From CAZMHL01 sp045605445 (GTDB lineage: Bacteria > Bacillota > Clostridia > RGIG6154): DNA of 27,935 nucleotides. The position numbers and the translations under genes are program-made. The stretch spans positions 1-27,935 of the forward strand of contig JAZUPZ010000014.1 of NCBI GenBank assembly GCA_045605445.1, written 5' to 3'. Below the pieces are notes generated by a model. The model was not told the DNA's origin, did no database searches, and saw only the letters and a list, made by a program, of their open reading frames with translations. This document shows positions 15,799 through 23,639 of the stretch, in pieces. How positions within the stretch are numbered: the stretch's first letter is position 1; the number at the start of each line of letters is the position of its first letter.

Positions 15799-16200
15799 TT
15801 GGTTGAAAAAATTATAAGCTACCTTAAGGGTTACGGAGGCTTTAAGGGAAAAGAAATAATAATCGGCTACATGCCATCGCAAACGGGAACCCTTTGTCTT
15901 AAAACCGGCGAGTTTAAACCCCTTTACAAAGAATATGTAGACGGAGGCAGAGTAAAACAGTTCATATGTGAGCTTTGCATGAGGGAAGCATACACCTTTG
16001 ACAATTCAAGAAATGTAAAAAATACAGCTTTTCTTGAGGGGGTCATCAGCTGGCTTGAAGAACAGAACAAAAAAAGAGCATACCCCGAAGGGGCGGATTT
16101 TATAAAGGCAGAGGCAATAAGCGATATTTATATAATTTCAAACGATGTTTCAACGGCAGAATATGCCGTTAAGCTCCGTTTCCTTTACAGGGAATTTTAA
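15799..16200 (+). CDS. Tail completion/terminator protein, putative
   Basis: 133 residues with a TTG start at 15799 and AGGGGTG upstream. It starts with an IISYLKGY helix and ends in a beta strand set (AEYAVKLRFLYREF), the general layout of phage minor-capsid or tail-terminator proteins found just before the major tail protein. The central IGYMPSQTGTLCLKTGEF and an ISWLEEQNKKRAYPEGADFIKAEA region are visible but do not name a function. Assignment rests mainly on gene order. Confidence 0.5.
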   Translation: MVEKIISYLKGYGGFKGKEIIIGYMPSQTGTLCLKTGEFKPLYKEYVDGGRVKQFICELCMREAYTFDNSRNVKNTAFLEGVISWLEEQNKKRAYPEGADFIKAEAISDIYIISNDVSTAEYAVKLRFLYREF

Positions 16201-16209
16201 ATTCTGTAC

Positions 16210-16240
16210 GCCTGCGGCAGAAAATAAAAATCAGGCAGGC
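16210..16240 (+). other. Small hairpin before the major tail protein gene
   Basis: GCCTGC (16210-16215) pairs with GCAGGC (16235-16240), just before the AAAGGTG ribosome site. It may stabilise or separately process the message for the abundant tail tube protein. Confidence 0.35.
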
Positions 16241-16256
16241 AGAAAGGTGAAAAAAT

Positions 16257-16730
16257 ATGAGTTTTGTAAAAAGAAGCGACAAGGTCGCATATTACGGCGT
16301 TGGTGAAAGCTATGGAAGAATGAAGGGGTTTACCGACATTTCGGTTTCAAAGAATCCCAGAGAATATACAAGACAGTACGTTGATCAGGATTTTGAACAG
16401 AGCGACGTGGTAGGCTTTTCGCCGTCAATTTCCTTCTCCTTTGACCAGGAAAAGGGCAACGACGTTCACGACGACATTGTTTCAATTTCCGACAACGAGC
16501 TTATGGGCGACAACGCAATAAGGGAAATTGTTCTTGTGGATTTCACCGAAGGCGACGAGGAAAAAGGCTACAAGGCTGTTAAAAGAACCTTTGCGGTTAT
16601 TGTTTCCTCTGAGGGCAATTCCGGTGAAAGCTATAAATATTCCGGAAACTTTAAGGTTAAAGGAGAAAAGGTGTTCGGAACAGCAATGAGTACCGACAAC
16701 TTTGAAACAATTACATTTTCGGAAAATTAA
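16257..16730 (+). CDS. Major tail (tube) protein
   Basis: 157 residues. Size, beta-rich character and position between head-tail joining genes and the tail chaperone fit a siphophage tail tube protein. It shows SKNPREYTRQYVDQDFEQSD followed by SPSISFSFD, a pattern common in tube proteins of Firmicute prophages, and ends with the FKVKGEKVFGTAMSTDNFETITF strand region. Good ribosome site AAAGGTG. Stacked hexameric rings would form the tail tube. Confidence 0.78.
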   Translation: MSFVKRSDKVAYYGVGESYGRMKGFTDISVSKNPREYTRQYVDQDFEQSDVVGFSPSISFSFDQEKGNDVHDDIVSISDNELMGDNAIREIVLVDFTEGDEEKGYKAVKRTFAVIVSSEGNSGESYKYSGNFKVKGEKVFGTAMSTDNFETITFSEN

Positions 16731-16743
16731 GAGGTGAAAAAGT

Positions 16744-17277
16744 TTGAATATATTAACCGACAGCCTTGATGATTTTGTTATTATCGAAGGCGAAAAATAC
16801 GGTGTAAATTCTGACTTTAAAACCATGATAAGAATTCAGCAGACGGTGTCAGACGAAAACTTAGGAAGCGCAAGAAAGCTTGCAAAAATCATAAAGCTGT
16901 TTTACAGAGAGCTCCCGCCAAGGCTTACTTTGGCGATTACAGGTATCAGACAGTTTTACGGAAGCGAAAAAAAGGAGGGACGGGGCTCAAAAGAGGCTCT
17001 CTACTCCTTTTCGTCCGACGCCGAGCTTATTTACAGCGCGTTTTACAGTCAGTACGGCATTGATCTGAGCACCGAAAATATGCATTACAAAAAATTTACG
17101 GCTCTTTTCAAGGGGCTTTGCGGCGAAAATGCTTTTTCAAAGGTAGTAGCTTTCAGAGGGGTAAACACCTCGGATATAAAAAATCCGAAGCTTAAAAGAT
17201 ACTACGAAAAAATGAAGGGCAAATACAGCTTAAAAGGCGGACTTTCTCTTGAAGAGGGATTGAAGGCGGTGTTTTAA
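16744..17277 (+). CDS. Gp15-like tail assembly protein (chaperone position)
   Basis: 177 residues with a TTG start preceded by GAGGTGA. It resembles the bacteriophage Gp15 family (Listeria phage A118 gp15 type), which lies between the major tail protein and the tape measure and is thought to act as a tail assembly chaperone. Helical; contains IIEGEKYGVNSDFKTMIRIQ near the N-terminus. Its TAA stop is directly followed, in the same frame, by the TTG start of the tape-measure gene. A dnaX-type slippery heptamer (A AAA AAG, 16968-16974) lies inside, but its -1 product would be short. Confidence 0.7.
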   Translation: MNILTDSLDDFVIIEGEKYGVNSDFKTMIRIQQTVSDENLGSARKLAKIIKLFYRELPPRLTLAITGIRQFYGSEKKEGRGSKEALYSFSSDAELIYSAFYSQYGIDLSTENMHYKKFTALFKGLCGENAFSKVVAFRGVNTSDIKNPKLKRYYEKMKGKYSLKGGLSLEEGLKAVF

Positions 17278-18777
17278 TTGAGCTCACTTGACAAATACAA
17301 CGAGGCGGCAGCGGCGGGGATTCTTTCCGACGATTCGGGTCCGCTTCTTGAGTCTCTTTATGCAGAAAGAGACGGCTATCAAAGCGAAATAGACAGTCTT
17401 TATGACGAGATTGATGAAAGCAACAGAAAAATTGCCGCGTGGCGTACTCAGAAAACAACAGCGAGCACCGGGTACAAAAAAACGCTTTCATCGTATATTG
17501 CCGCTGAGCAGGAAAAAATTACTGCAAACAGGGCAAAAATTTCAGACCTGAAGGATAAACTCAGCGACTGCAACGCAAAAATTAAAGAGGTTTCGGCGTA
17601 CAAGCCCGCTTCCTATTATATAAACGAGGGTGTTGACGACAGCGTAAGCTATTACAAGGACAGAATATCTTCGGAAAAGAGCGACTACGGAATATGGTAC
17701 GAGCAGAACAAGGATACCGCTACTCCTCAGGAAATTGCGGCAAAATATAACGAGAGTGTTAACAGTCAGCTTGCCCTTCAGAAGGCATTGGTTGATGACC
17801 TTTGTGCTGCTTATACCCTTATGGTCGAGCTTTACGGCGAGGATGCGGCGGTCAGCAGAAACCTTGAAGAACAACTGAAAAAAGAGAGATATGCTTACGA
17901 GCAGCTGGCAAATTCATATATGGATATGAGCGATGCGGTTGAAGAAGGTCTTGAAAAAAGAACCGAGGCATATAAAACCGACGCGGAAAACGCAAGGCTT
18001 GTAAACAAGTGGTGGAACGAGACCGATGGGACTGTTGCAACCAATGCGGAGAAAGCAACGGTAAATACCGAAAACCTCAACAGGCAGCTTAAAAATCAGG
18101 GGATTATAGTTTCGGAAACGGCAAAGGCATATCTGGAAATGGTAAGGCTTTACGGGGTTAACTCCGAAGAAAGTAAAAAGCTTGAAAATCAGCTTATCAG
18201 CGAGTGTATCGCCTACGACACTTTAAAAAACAAAGTCGGCGAGGTAAATGCGGAAAACGGCTATTCAAGGGAAGAGGTTCACAGCATTGTTTACACAATG
18301 AACGATTACGTAAGGGACAATATGGACAATCTTCTTGCCGACGGTTTTACCGAAGAAGAGGTTTACGCTCTTGCAAGGCAGTATTCAGGCTTTGACGACC
18401 TGGTTGATTATAACAACAGAGAGCCGGTTGAAGAGGCTCCCTCAAGTAAGGACATTTTAAGGGACATTTTCGGTGATGAGTTTGCTGACGACCCGACAAA
18501 AGCAGATGAACGCTTTCTTGACCTTGAGGAGATAGAAAAAAACGGCACGGGCGGAGGCTTTGAAAGCGTTGAAGAAGCGTTAACGGGGATATTTGACGCT
18601 GTTGAGCTTTTTATATCGGAACTGAGCGACTCCCTTCTGTATAATATTAACGCGGGCGATCAGACGCAGTATACCAGCGTTTACAATATAACTACGGGAG
18701 CGGATGCCTCTATTGCAGATCAGATTGCCGAAATGAAAAAATATGATGCTATGAAGAAAGCGAGGGGAATTGAATGA
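17278..18777 (+). CDS. Short tail tape-measure protein, putative
   Basis: 499 residues, rich in coiled coil (residues about 25-105 and 160-240). TTG start directly after the previous stop. It sits in the tape-measure position between the chaperone and the distal tail protein, and ends with TQYTSVYNITTGADASIADQ, the kind of C-terminus seen in phage tape measures. It is short for this role, and I see no hydrophobic membrane-crossing segment, which most long tape measures have. Residues about 178-213 and 283-318 are an internal repeat with the pattern AY-x-x-MV-x-LYG...LE-x-QL...AY-x-x-L. By the usual ruler of about 0.15 nm per residue, the tail would be around 75 nm long. Confidence 0.65.
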   Translation: MSSLDKYNEAAAAGILSDDSGPLLESLYAERDGYQSEIDSLYDEIDESNRKIAAWRTQKTTASTGYKKTLSSYIAAEQEKITANRAKISDLKDKLSDCNAKIKEVSAYKPASYYINEGVDDSVSYYKDRISSEKSDYGIWYEQNKDTATPQEIAAKYNESVNSQLALQKALVDDLCAAYTLMVELYGEDAAVSRNLEEQLKKERYAYEQLANSYMDMSDAVEEGLEKRTEAYKTDAENARLVNKWWNETDGTVATNAEKATVNTENLNRQLKNQGIIVSETAKAYLEMVRLYGVNSEESKKLENQLISECIAYDTLKNKVGEVNAENGYSREEVHSIVYTMNDYVRDNMDNLLADGFTEEEVYALARQYSGFDDLVDYNNREPVEEAPSSKDILRDIFGDEFADDPTKADERFLDLEEIEKNGTGGGFESVEEALTGIFDAVELFISELSDSLLYNINAGDQTQYTSVYNITTGADASIADQIAEMKKYDAMKKARGIE

Positions 18778-19607
18778 CGCTGACTTTTTCAAATGATATG
18801 GGACGTGTGGTTTTATATGGCGGCGGCGGAAAAAATTTTAATATAATTTCCGTTGACGGACTGAGCTTTGTCAACAAAAAATATACCATTGTAAAATATT
18901 ACGGTATAGGCGGGCAGACCACCATTGACGAAACAGATATGTCAAGAGTTATAACCATCAGCGGAGATATGCTTTATTCTGCAGCTCTTGCCGAAGCGGC
19001 GGTAAGAGTTTTTTCAAAGGAATGTACCCTTACTTTTTCAGATTCCGGCAAAAAAAGAAAAACAACCTGCAAGGTGCTTGATTTTATTTTTTCGGAGAAA
19101 ATCGGAAAGTTCAGAAAGTTTCAGCTTCAGGTTGAGTGTGACAAGCCGTATTTTACCGATGAAAATCCCGTAAGCGTACCTTTGTTTGAACGAAAGGCAA
19201 TGGTTACGGGGGAAATGAAGCTCCCTTGTGTTTTTACCGACAGGAAAACCTGCCGTTATGCCAAAAACGGAAACGGAGCGCCGGTTTACCCCGTTATTGT
19301 TATAGACAAGGTTGTTCACTCGGGAATTGAAGGAGAAAAATTTATAAAAATTACAAATATAACCACCGGCAAGGAGCTGGTTTTAAACTACGACATATGC
19401 AAAGGCGAGGTTGTTGAGATAAACCTTGAAAAAAGAGAGATAACGGGAAGCGTTGGCGGGAATTTGCTGAACCGCTTGGGCAACTGCTATCTGTCAGAGT
19501 TTTTCCTGGCTCCCGGAGAAAATGTTATAACCGTTGAAAATCACACGTCGGGGCTTGGGAATATTTTTCTGAAGTTTGACAACAGATACAGGGAGTGTGT
19601 TTTTTAA
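18774..19607 (+). CDS. Distal tail protein (Dit-like)
   Basis: 277 residues, start overlapping the previous stop as ATGA. The N-terminus has the pattern of phage distal tail proteins: a beta start, a DGL turn, then GIGGQTTIDETDMSRVITISG, where other members carry a DG...EPREI motif. The C-terminal half resembles a galectin-like domain ending in strands (GNIFLKFDNRYRECVF). It would form the hub at the tail tip, on which the tail-associated protein sits. Confidence 0.7.
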   Translation: MTLTFSNDMGRVVLYGGGGKNFNIISVDGLSFVNKKYTIVKYYGIGGQTTIDETDMSRVITISGDMLYSAALAEAAVRVFSKECTLTFSDSGKKRKTTCKVLDFIFSEKIGKFRKFQLQVECDKPYFTDENPVSVPLFERKAMVTGEMKLPCVFTDRKTCRYAKNGNGAPVYPVIVIDKVVHSGIEGEKFIKITNITTGKELVLNYDICKGEVVEINLEKREITGSVGGNLLNRLGNCYLSEFFLAPGENVITVENHTSGLGNIFLKFDNRYRECVF

Positions 19608-20731
19608 TGGATGTAAGATTTTATGATATGAATTTTAATCTGGTTCACATTGAGCCGGCTTTTAAAAGCGTTAACTGGGAAATTCGTTTCAATAAAACGG
19701 GAACTTTCGAAATGTTTGTAACTCACACCTCCGGGCTGGTTACGGTTGCCTTTGAAAACAGGTATCTTATAGCGGTTCAGGGAGAAAAGCAGGCGATTAT
19801 AACCACAAAAAGATTTGAAGAGCAATGCCTTGTTCTTTACGGAAGAACGCTTAATTTTCTTTTGTCAAAAAGAGTGGTTTTCCCTTTTTCTGCGGCTTTC
19901 TTTGAAAATCGTGACGGAATAGCCGTGGTGAAAACGTTGGTGGAACAGTATTTCCCCGAAGCGGAATTTGAAAGCGAGGTTGAAAGCGTGGGAGAATGCG
20001 ACCTTTCCACAGATACCCCTCAGGAGCTTTCAAAAACTGTTATTGACATTCTTGAAAAATACGGCCTCGGACACAGTTTGTATTTTGATGCGGCAAATAA
20101 AAAGTGGATTTTCAGAGTAATCCGCGGAGAAGAAAGAGGGTTGTTTTTTTCAGAGGCGTTGCTGAATATGTATTCCTATGAAAGGGAGGAATCTCTTATT
20201 GATTATGTAGATGGCGGATACTACTATCAGCCTATTGAGTATATGGGAGAGTGGAATGCGTACTACAATGAGCCCTACCTCCAGGAAAGTCCCGAGAATT
20301 TCGGTAAATCGTACAAGGTTACGGTTGCGGGCGAAATGTTTGGATTATATTTCAGACCGGGAGACTACATTTTCTGTAAAAACAGAGAAGGAAAATTTAC
20401 GTTTGGAGACGGCACCGAAAAGGGATTTTATTATTATCTGGGAGAAAAGGGCGAAGGAATTTGTCACAGAGAAACCTTTTTTATCACAAACAGCTACGAA
20501 AAAGCTGAAAAAGAGCTTGAAGAGCTGCAAACGGGAAAATCGGTTACCGCAAAGGTCAAGGGTGTGAAGTATGGCAGAGATTACCGCCTGGGAGACGTGG
20601 TTACTCTCAGTAAAAAGATTGCGGGGAATATCGTAACAGAAAAAATGAAAATAACGGGCGTAACGGCGTGGTTTGAAAATGCAAACGAGGGAGAAATGCC
20701 CGTTTTTTCAGAATATAAGGAGGAAAAATGA
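19607..20731 (+). CDS. Siphovirus ReqiPepy6 Gp37-like tail protein (Tal position)
   Basis: 374 residues from the ATG at 19607, which overlaps the previous stop (TAATG) and follows GGAG. The in-frame extension upstream adds only four residues. It resembles the Gp37-like group of siphophage tail proteins: an N-terminal half with WEIRFNKTGTFEMFV and LVLYGRTLNFLLSKRVV, and a C-terminal half with YRLGDVVTLSKKIAGN. By position it is the tail-associated protein that closes the tail tube and may carry host-recognition parts. No peptidase or lysozyme motif was seen. Confidence 0.7.
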   Translation: MDVRFYDMNFNLVHIEPAFKSVNWEIRFNKTGTFEMFVTHTSGLVTVAFENRYLIAVQGEKQAIITTKRFEEQCLVLYGRTLNFLLSKRVVFPFSAAFFENRDGIAVVKTLVEQYFPEAEFESEVESVGECDLSTDTPQELSKTVIDILEKYGLGHSLYFDAANKKWIFRVIRGEERGLFFSEALLNMYSYEREESLIDYVDGGYYYQPIEYMGEWNAYYNEPYLQESPENFGKSYKVTVAGEMFGLYFRPGDYIFCKNREGKFTFGDGTEKGFYYYLGEKGEGICHRETFFITNSYEKAEKELEELQTGKSVTAKVKGVKYGRDYRLGDVVTLSKKIAGNIVTEKMKITGVTAWFENANEGEMPVFSEYKEEK

Positions 20732-21600
20732 GTTATACATACAGTTTTTTTGATAATCAAACAATCGGGGTTGACGAGCTTAACAAAATAACCTCCCGAT
20801 TTGTAAGCGGAGGGGTGGCAAGGCAGCCCTCAAGTGTTGCCGAGTTGAACGGGTTTGTTTCAGATATTGTAACTCCCGGCGTTGTGGGAACGGACGATAC
20901 GCAGATGCAGGTTACGCTCGAAAACAAAAAAATAACAATCAACAACGGAACAGCTTTTTTTGACAACGGTACGGTTATGGAAATTACCGAGCCTGAAGTG
21001 GCAGATTATGAGGAAGGAACGGAAATAAATGTTTACCTTAAATCGGATATGTCAAAGAACTGCATTTATCCCGTGTATTCAAAGGAGCTTCCGGAAAGCG
21101 AGGAGAACATAGTTCATCTTGCACATATTGCATCTGACGGTACGGTTACAGATAAAAGAAAATATGCAAGAGGAAAATGTGCTTATTATTATTCCTCTTT
21201 CGGCAAAACTATGAATTTTCCTGTTTCTTTTTCATATGAAGAAATTACAGCGCATACCCCGAAGGTGATTGACATCGGAACATCGGACTTTTCCTTTTTG
21301 AATATTACGGGTTACAACGGTTTTAATAACTACTCCAGAGTTTTTATAAATGTTCATTTTGACAAAACGGGCAAGGTTGAAAAAAGCGAAGGAATTATCT
21401 GGGGCGATTCAAGACAGGCTGTTCTTGCCGACGAGCTTTGCCTTGGCCAGTGTAACAGGGTATACACGCCCAGCAATACTCCCTATTATCTTTCTCTTTA
21501 TGTAACTGTGGAAATCTCGGATGGAAAGCTTATCATAACTCCTACCGAGGACAGCCTTGCAGAAAATATTGATGCAACATTTAATCTTGTTCTTGCATAG
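20728..21600 (+). CDS. Tail tip or receptor-binding protein, putative
   Basis: 290 residues, ATGA overlap with the preceding gene and a GGAGGAAA ribosome site. The sequence is beta-rich and low in helix. It opens with SYTYSFFDNQTIGVDELNKI and holds a segment (ITINNGTAFFDNGTVMEI) common in baseplate or tail-fibre proteins of Firmicute prophages. The C-terminal 130 residues look like a separate globular domain. Being the last structural gene before the lysis genes, it likely contacts the host surface. I do not recognise a specific receptor. Confidence 0.5.
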   Translation: MSYTYSFFDNQTIGVDELNKITSRFVSGGVARQPSSVAELNGFVSDIVTPGVVGTDDTQMQVTLENKKITINNGTAFFDNGTVMEITEPEVADYEEGTEINVYLKSDMSKNCIYPVYSKELPESEENIVHLAHIASDGTVTDKRKYARGKCAYYYSSFGKTMNFPVSFSYEEITAHTPKVIDIGTSDFSFLNITGYNGFNNYSRVFINVHFDKTGKVEKSEGIIWGDSRQAVLADELCLGQCNRVYTPSNTPYYLSLYVTVEISDGKLIITPTEDSLAENIDATFNLVLA

Positions 21601-21609
21601 GAGGTAAAA

Positions 21610-22221
21610 ATGCAGATAGCGTACAACAGAAGTAAAAGAAACGAAAAAATAAAATACATTGTGGTTCACGATACGGGAAACAGGGCAAAGGGCGCGGATG
21701 CGCAAGCGCATTTTAACTATTTTAACAGCGGAGACAGACAGTCTTCGGCGGATTTCTTTGTTGACGACAACGTTGCCCTTCAGGTTAATAACTACAACAA
21801 ATATTACACCTGGCATTGCGGAGACGGAAAAGGCAGAAACGGAATAACAAACGGAAATTCCGTAGGCGTTGAAATTTGCATCAATTCAGACGGGGATTAT
21901 GAAAAGGCAAAGAGGAAAGCGGCGGAAACAGTGAAAAGCCTTATGAAGGAGCTTTCTGTTCCTTTGGAAAGAGTAGTTCGCCATTTTGATGTAAGCGGAA
22001 AAAACTGCCCGCAGACATTCTCCAAAAAGGACTGGGAGGAATTCAAAGGAATGCTTATTGAAGAGTATACAAGTATAAACGACATTGTATGGGAGCTTGC
22101 AAACAGAGGTATTGTTACCGATAAAGAGGGGATGCTTAAAGAAATGAGTGAAAATCCCGACGGCAGACTTTACTGGCTGGCAAGAAAAATGCTTCATATA
22201 ATAAGAGTAATCGGATCGTGA
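21610..22221 (+). CDS. N-acetylmuramoyl-L-alanine amidase (endolysin, Amidase_2)
   Basis: 203 residues, GGAGG ribosome site. Zinc-dependent amidase domain in residues 1-150: metal ligands His20 (VVHDTG), His125 and Cys133 (RHFDVSGKNCP), catalytic Glu88 (GVEIC), plus the conserved WHCGDG at 68-73. The short C-terminal tail (about residues 150-203) holds ELANRGIVTDKEGM, similar to small wall-binding repeats of clostridial endolysins. No signal peptide, so it needs the holin encoded about 1 kb downstream to reach peptidoglycan. It releases particles by lysing the producing cell. Confidence 0.9.
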   Translation: MQIAYNRSKRNEKIKYIVVHDTGNRAKGADAQAHFNYFNSGDRQSSADFFVDDNVALQVNNYNKYYTWHCGDGKGRNGITNGNSVGVEICINSDGDYEKAKRKAAETVKSLMKELSVPLERVVRHFDVSGKNCPQTFSKKDWEEFKGMLIEEYTSINDIVWELANRGIVTDKEGMLKEMSENPDGRLYWLARKMLHIIRVIGS

Positions 22222-22805
22222 GAGAAAGTGTTATGGGAAATATAGAAAAATTAAAAAATTTTTTCAGAGAAAAAGGGGTTTATTTCAGCCCGGTGATATC
22301 CAAAAGTTACAGGTGGCTTACGTGGTATACAAGAATTAAAGTCGGGACTTGTAATAGTTGTATTGAGCTATGTAACAAAATATTGGATTTCACAGAAGAA
22401 GGGTTCAGAGAACCACCGTTACATCCCTACTGTGATTGCTACACGGTTATATTAAATGCAATACAAGCAGGAACGGCAACAATAAAGGGGATGTTCGGGG
22501 CGGATGTATGGATGAAAAACTACAGGGAGCTTCCGGCAAATTATATAAATAAGAAAATGGCGGAAAAGCTTGGGTGGAAAAAAGAATTTGGCAATTTGCA
22601 TTTCGTTGCTCCCGGTGCTATAATGGGAGGAGATGTTTATTGCAATGATGAAGACATTCTCCCCGCTGCATCGGGCAGAGTGTGGCGCGAGGCGGATATA
22701 AATTATACGGGTGGCTATCGGAACGGTCACAGGCTTTTGTATTCAAATGATGGATTGCTGTTTGTTACATACGATCATTACAACACATTTTACGAAATAA
22801 GGTAA
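22218..22805 (+). CDS. Barnase-type ribonuclease toxin with MuF-like N-terminal region
   Basis: 195 residues. Residues about 102-195 align without gaps to barnase: Lys112, Glu158, Arg168, Arg172 and His187 correspond to barnase Lys27, Glu73, Arg83, Arg87 and His102, so the RNase should be active. The N-terminal about 95 residues carry GTCNSC (Cys45, Cys48) and PPLHPYCDC (His69, Cys72, Cys74), the cysteine motif at the end of Mu gpF-like minor head (MuF) domains. There is no secretion signal. MuF domains fused to toxins are known in temperate phages as polymorphic toxins. The start is GTG 22218 (overlapping the amidase stop) or ATG 22233, which has the better ribosome site. Barstar follows at once. 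AT content looks higher than in the structural genes. Confidence 0.88.
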   Translation: MRESVMGNIEKLKNFFREKGVYFSPVISKSYRWLTWYTRIKVGTCNSCIELCNKILDFTEEGFREPPLHPYCDCYTVILNAIQAGTATIKGMFGADVWMKNYRELPANYINKKMAEKLGWKKEFGNLHFVAPGAIMGGDVYCNDEDILPAASGRVWREADINYTGGYRNGHRLLYSNDGLLFVTYDHYNTFYEIR

Positions 22806-22816
22806 GGAACACAAAA

Positions 22817-23098
22817 ATGAAAAAATACATTGTAGATTTTGAAAACGCAACAAGCTATAATGAATTTTACGATGCATTGATAAAAGGACTGGAGTTTCCT
22901 GAGTGGTGCGGCAAAAATATGAGTGCAATCTGGGATTTGCTCACAGGTTGGTTGGAAACCCCTGCATTGGTTGAAATTAAAAATTCAGATAAAATAGAAA
23001 TGTCATTAAGAGTAAAGTTCAATTTGTTGATAAAGATACTTAAAAGAACAGAAGAATGGTATGACAAAGGAGAATTTACATTTGTCATTTTAAGGTGA
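22817..23098 (+). CDS. Barstar-like RNase inhibitor (immunity protein)
   Basis: 93 residues; AAGGAA ribosome site. Similar to barstar over its whole length: EFPEWCGKNMSAIWDLLTGW lines up with the barstar loop and helix that plug the barnase active site. Asp39, the residue that occupies the phosphate site of barnase, is kept, as are Trp38 and Trp44; Asp35 is replaced by serine and Tyr29 by tryptophan. It starts 11 bp after the RNase stop, so producer cells make the inhibitor together with the toxin. By hand count 91 of its 282 bases are G or C (32%), lower than the phage structural genes. Confidence 0.9.
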   Translation: MKKYIVDFENATSYNEFYDALIKGLEFPEWCGKNMSAIWDLLTGWLETPALVEIKNSDKIEMSLRVKFNLLIKILKRTEEWYDKGEFTFVILR

Positions 23099-23110
23099 GA
23101 GGAGATCCAA

Positions 23111-23152
23111 ATGAAAAAATATACTGTGGATTTTAAAAATGTTACAAGCTGA
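23111..23152 (+). pseudogene. Remnant of a second barstar gene (first 13 codons only)
   Basis: After a GAGGAGAT ribosome site, ATG begins a 13-residue peptide (MKKYTVDFKNVTS) ended by TGA. Ten of 13 residues equal the start of the intact barstar (MKKYIVDFENATS), and the DNA similarity stops at the same place. This is the stump of a duplicated or replaced immunity gene. Confidence 0.7.
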
Positions 23153-23170
23153 TTAAAGCAAAGGAGAGAG

Positions 23171-23581
23171 ATGAACAGAATATTTATTTACATCAGGCTT
23201 GTATCGGGAGCGGTTGCAACGGGAGTTGTTTATATTTTCGGCGGAATTGATAAAATGTTTATTGCACTTTTGCTGTTGATGGTGTTTGACTATATAACGG
23301 GGATAATGTGTGCCCTTGTGAAAAAAACGCTGTCAAGCAAAGTGGGATATAAAGGGATTTGCAGGAAGCTGTGTGTTCTTATAATAATAGCGCTCAGCAA
23401 TCTGGGGGCGGAAACGGTGAACCTTCCGGCGCTGAGAAGCGCGGCTATCGGCTTTTACATAGCAAATGAGGCAATTTCAATTCTTGAAAATGCAGGTGAG
23501 CTCGGCGTTGCATATCCAAAATGGCTGAAGGAAGCTCTGATACAGCTGAAAAACAAAGAAGAAATAACAAATAACAAATAG
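23171..23581 (+). CDS. Phage holin (toxin-secretion/lysis holin family)
   Basis: 136 residues with about three hydrophobic segments (residues 10-27, 30-52, 68-85) and a short charged C-terminal tail. The pattern LLLMVFDYITGIMCALVKK followed by SSKVGYKGICRKL is characteristic of the phage_holin_4 family of Firmicute prophages, as is the later YIANEAISILENAGELG. It makes holes in the membrane so that the amidase reaches the wall, and would also let toxin and particles out. GGAGAG ribosome site. Last gene of the phage operon. Confidence 0.88.
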   Translation: MNRIFIYIRLVSGAVATGVVYIFGGIDKMFIALLLLMVFDYITGIMCALVKKTLSSKVGYKGICRKLCVLIIIALSNLGAETVNLPALRSAAIGFYIANEAISILENAGELGVAYPKWLKEALIQLKNKEEITNNK

Positions 23582-23582
23582 G

Positions 23583-23637
23583 AAAAACTCCGCTTCGGGA
23601 GGTTGTTGAAGGATAACCGAACGATGGCGGAGTTTTT
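23583..23637 (+). terminator. Terminator at the end of the phage operon
   Basis: AAAAACTCCGC (23583-23593) pairs perfectly with GCGGAGTTTTT (23627-23637). It starts directly after the holin stop. The loop is long (33 nt) and may itself fold. Confidence 0.7.
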
Positions 23638-23639
23638 GT

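Larger units (their letters stand above)
10604..23637 (+). mobile_element. Compact phage-derived structural operon (defective prophage or domesticated phage-like particle)
   Basis: About 13 kb of tightly packed, co-directional genes in siphophage order: terminase, portal, scaffold, coat, connectors, tail tube, tail chaperone, tape measure, distal tail, tail-associated protein, tail tip, amidase, toxin/immunity, holin. No integrase, excisionase, repressor, antirepressor or replication gene is seen between the flanking terminators. I also found no attachment-site repeat by eye at the two ends. Gene content fits a packaging-plus-lysis cassette, such as gene transfer agents or PBSX-like elements have, or a prophage that lost its early region. 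Confidence 0.75.

Noticed and set aside
16966..17063. dnaX-type slippery heptamer (A AAA AAG) inside the tail chaperone gene, where siphophages often use programmed frameshifting
   Set aside because: The -1 frame ends after about 26 arginine-rich codons and would truncate the protein rather than extend it; the usual chaperone extension is not encoded.
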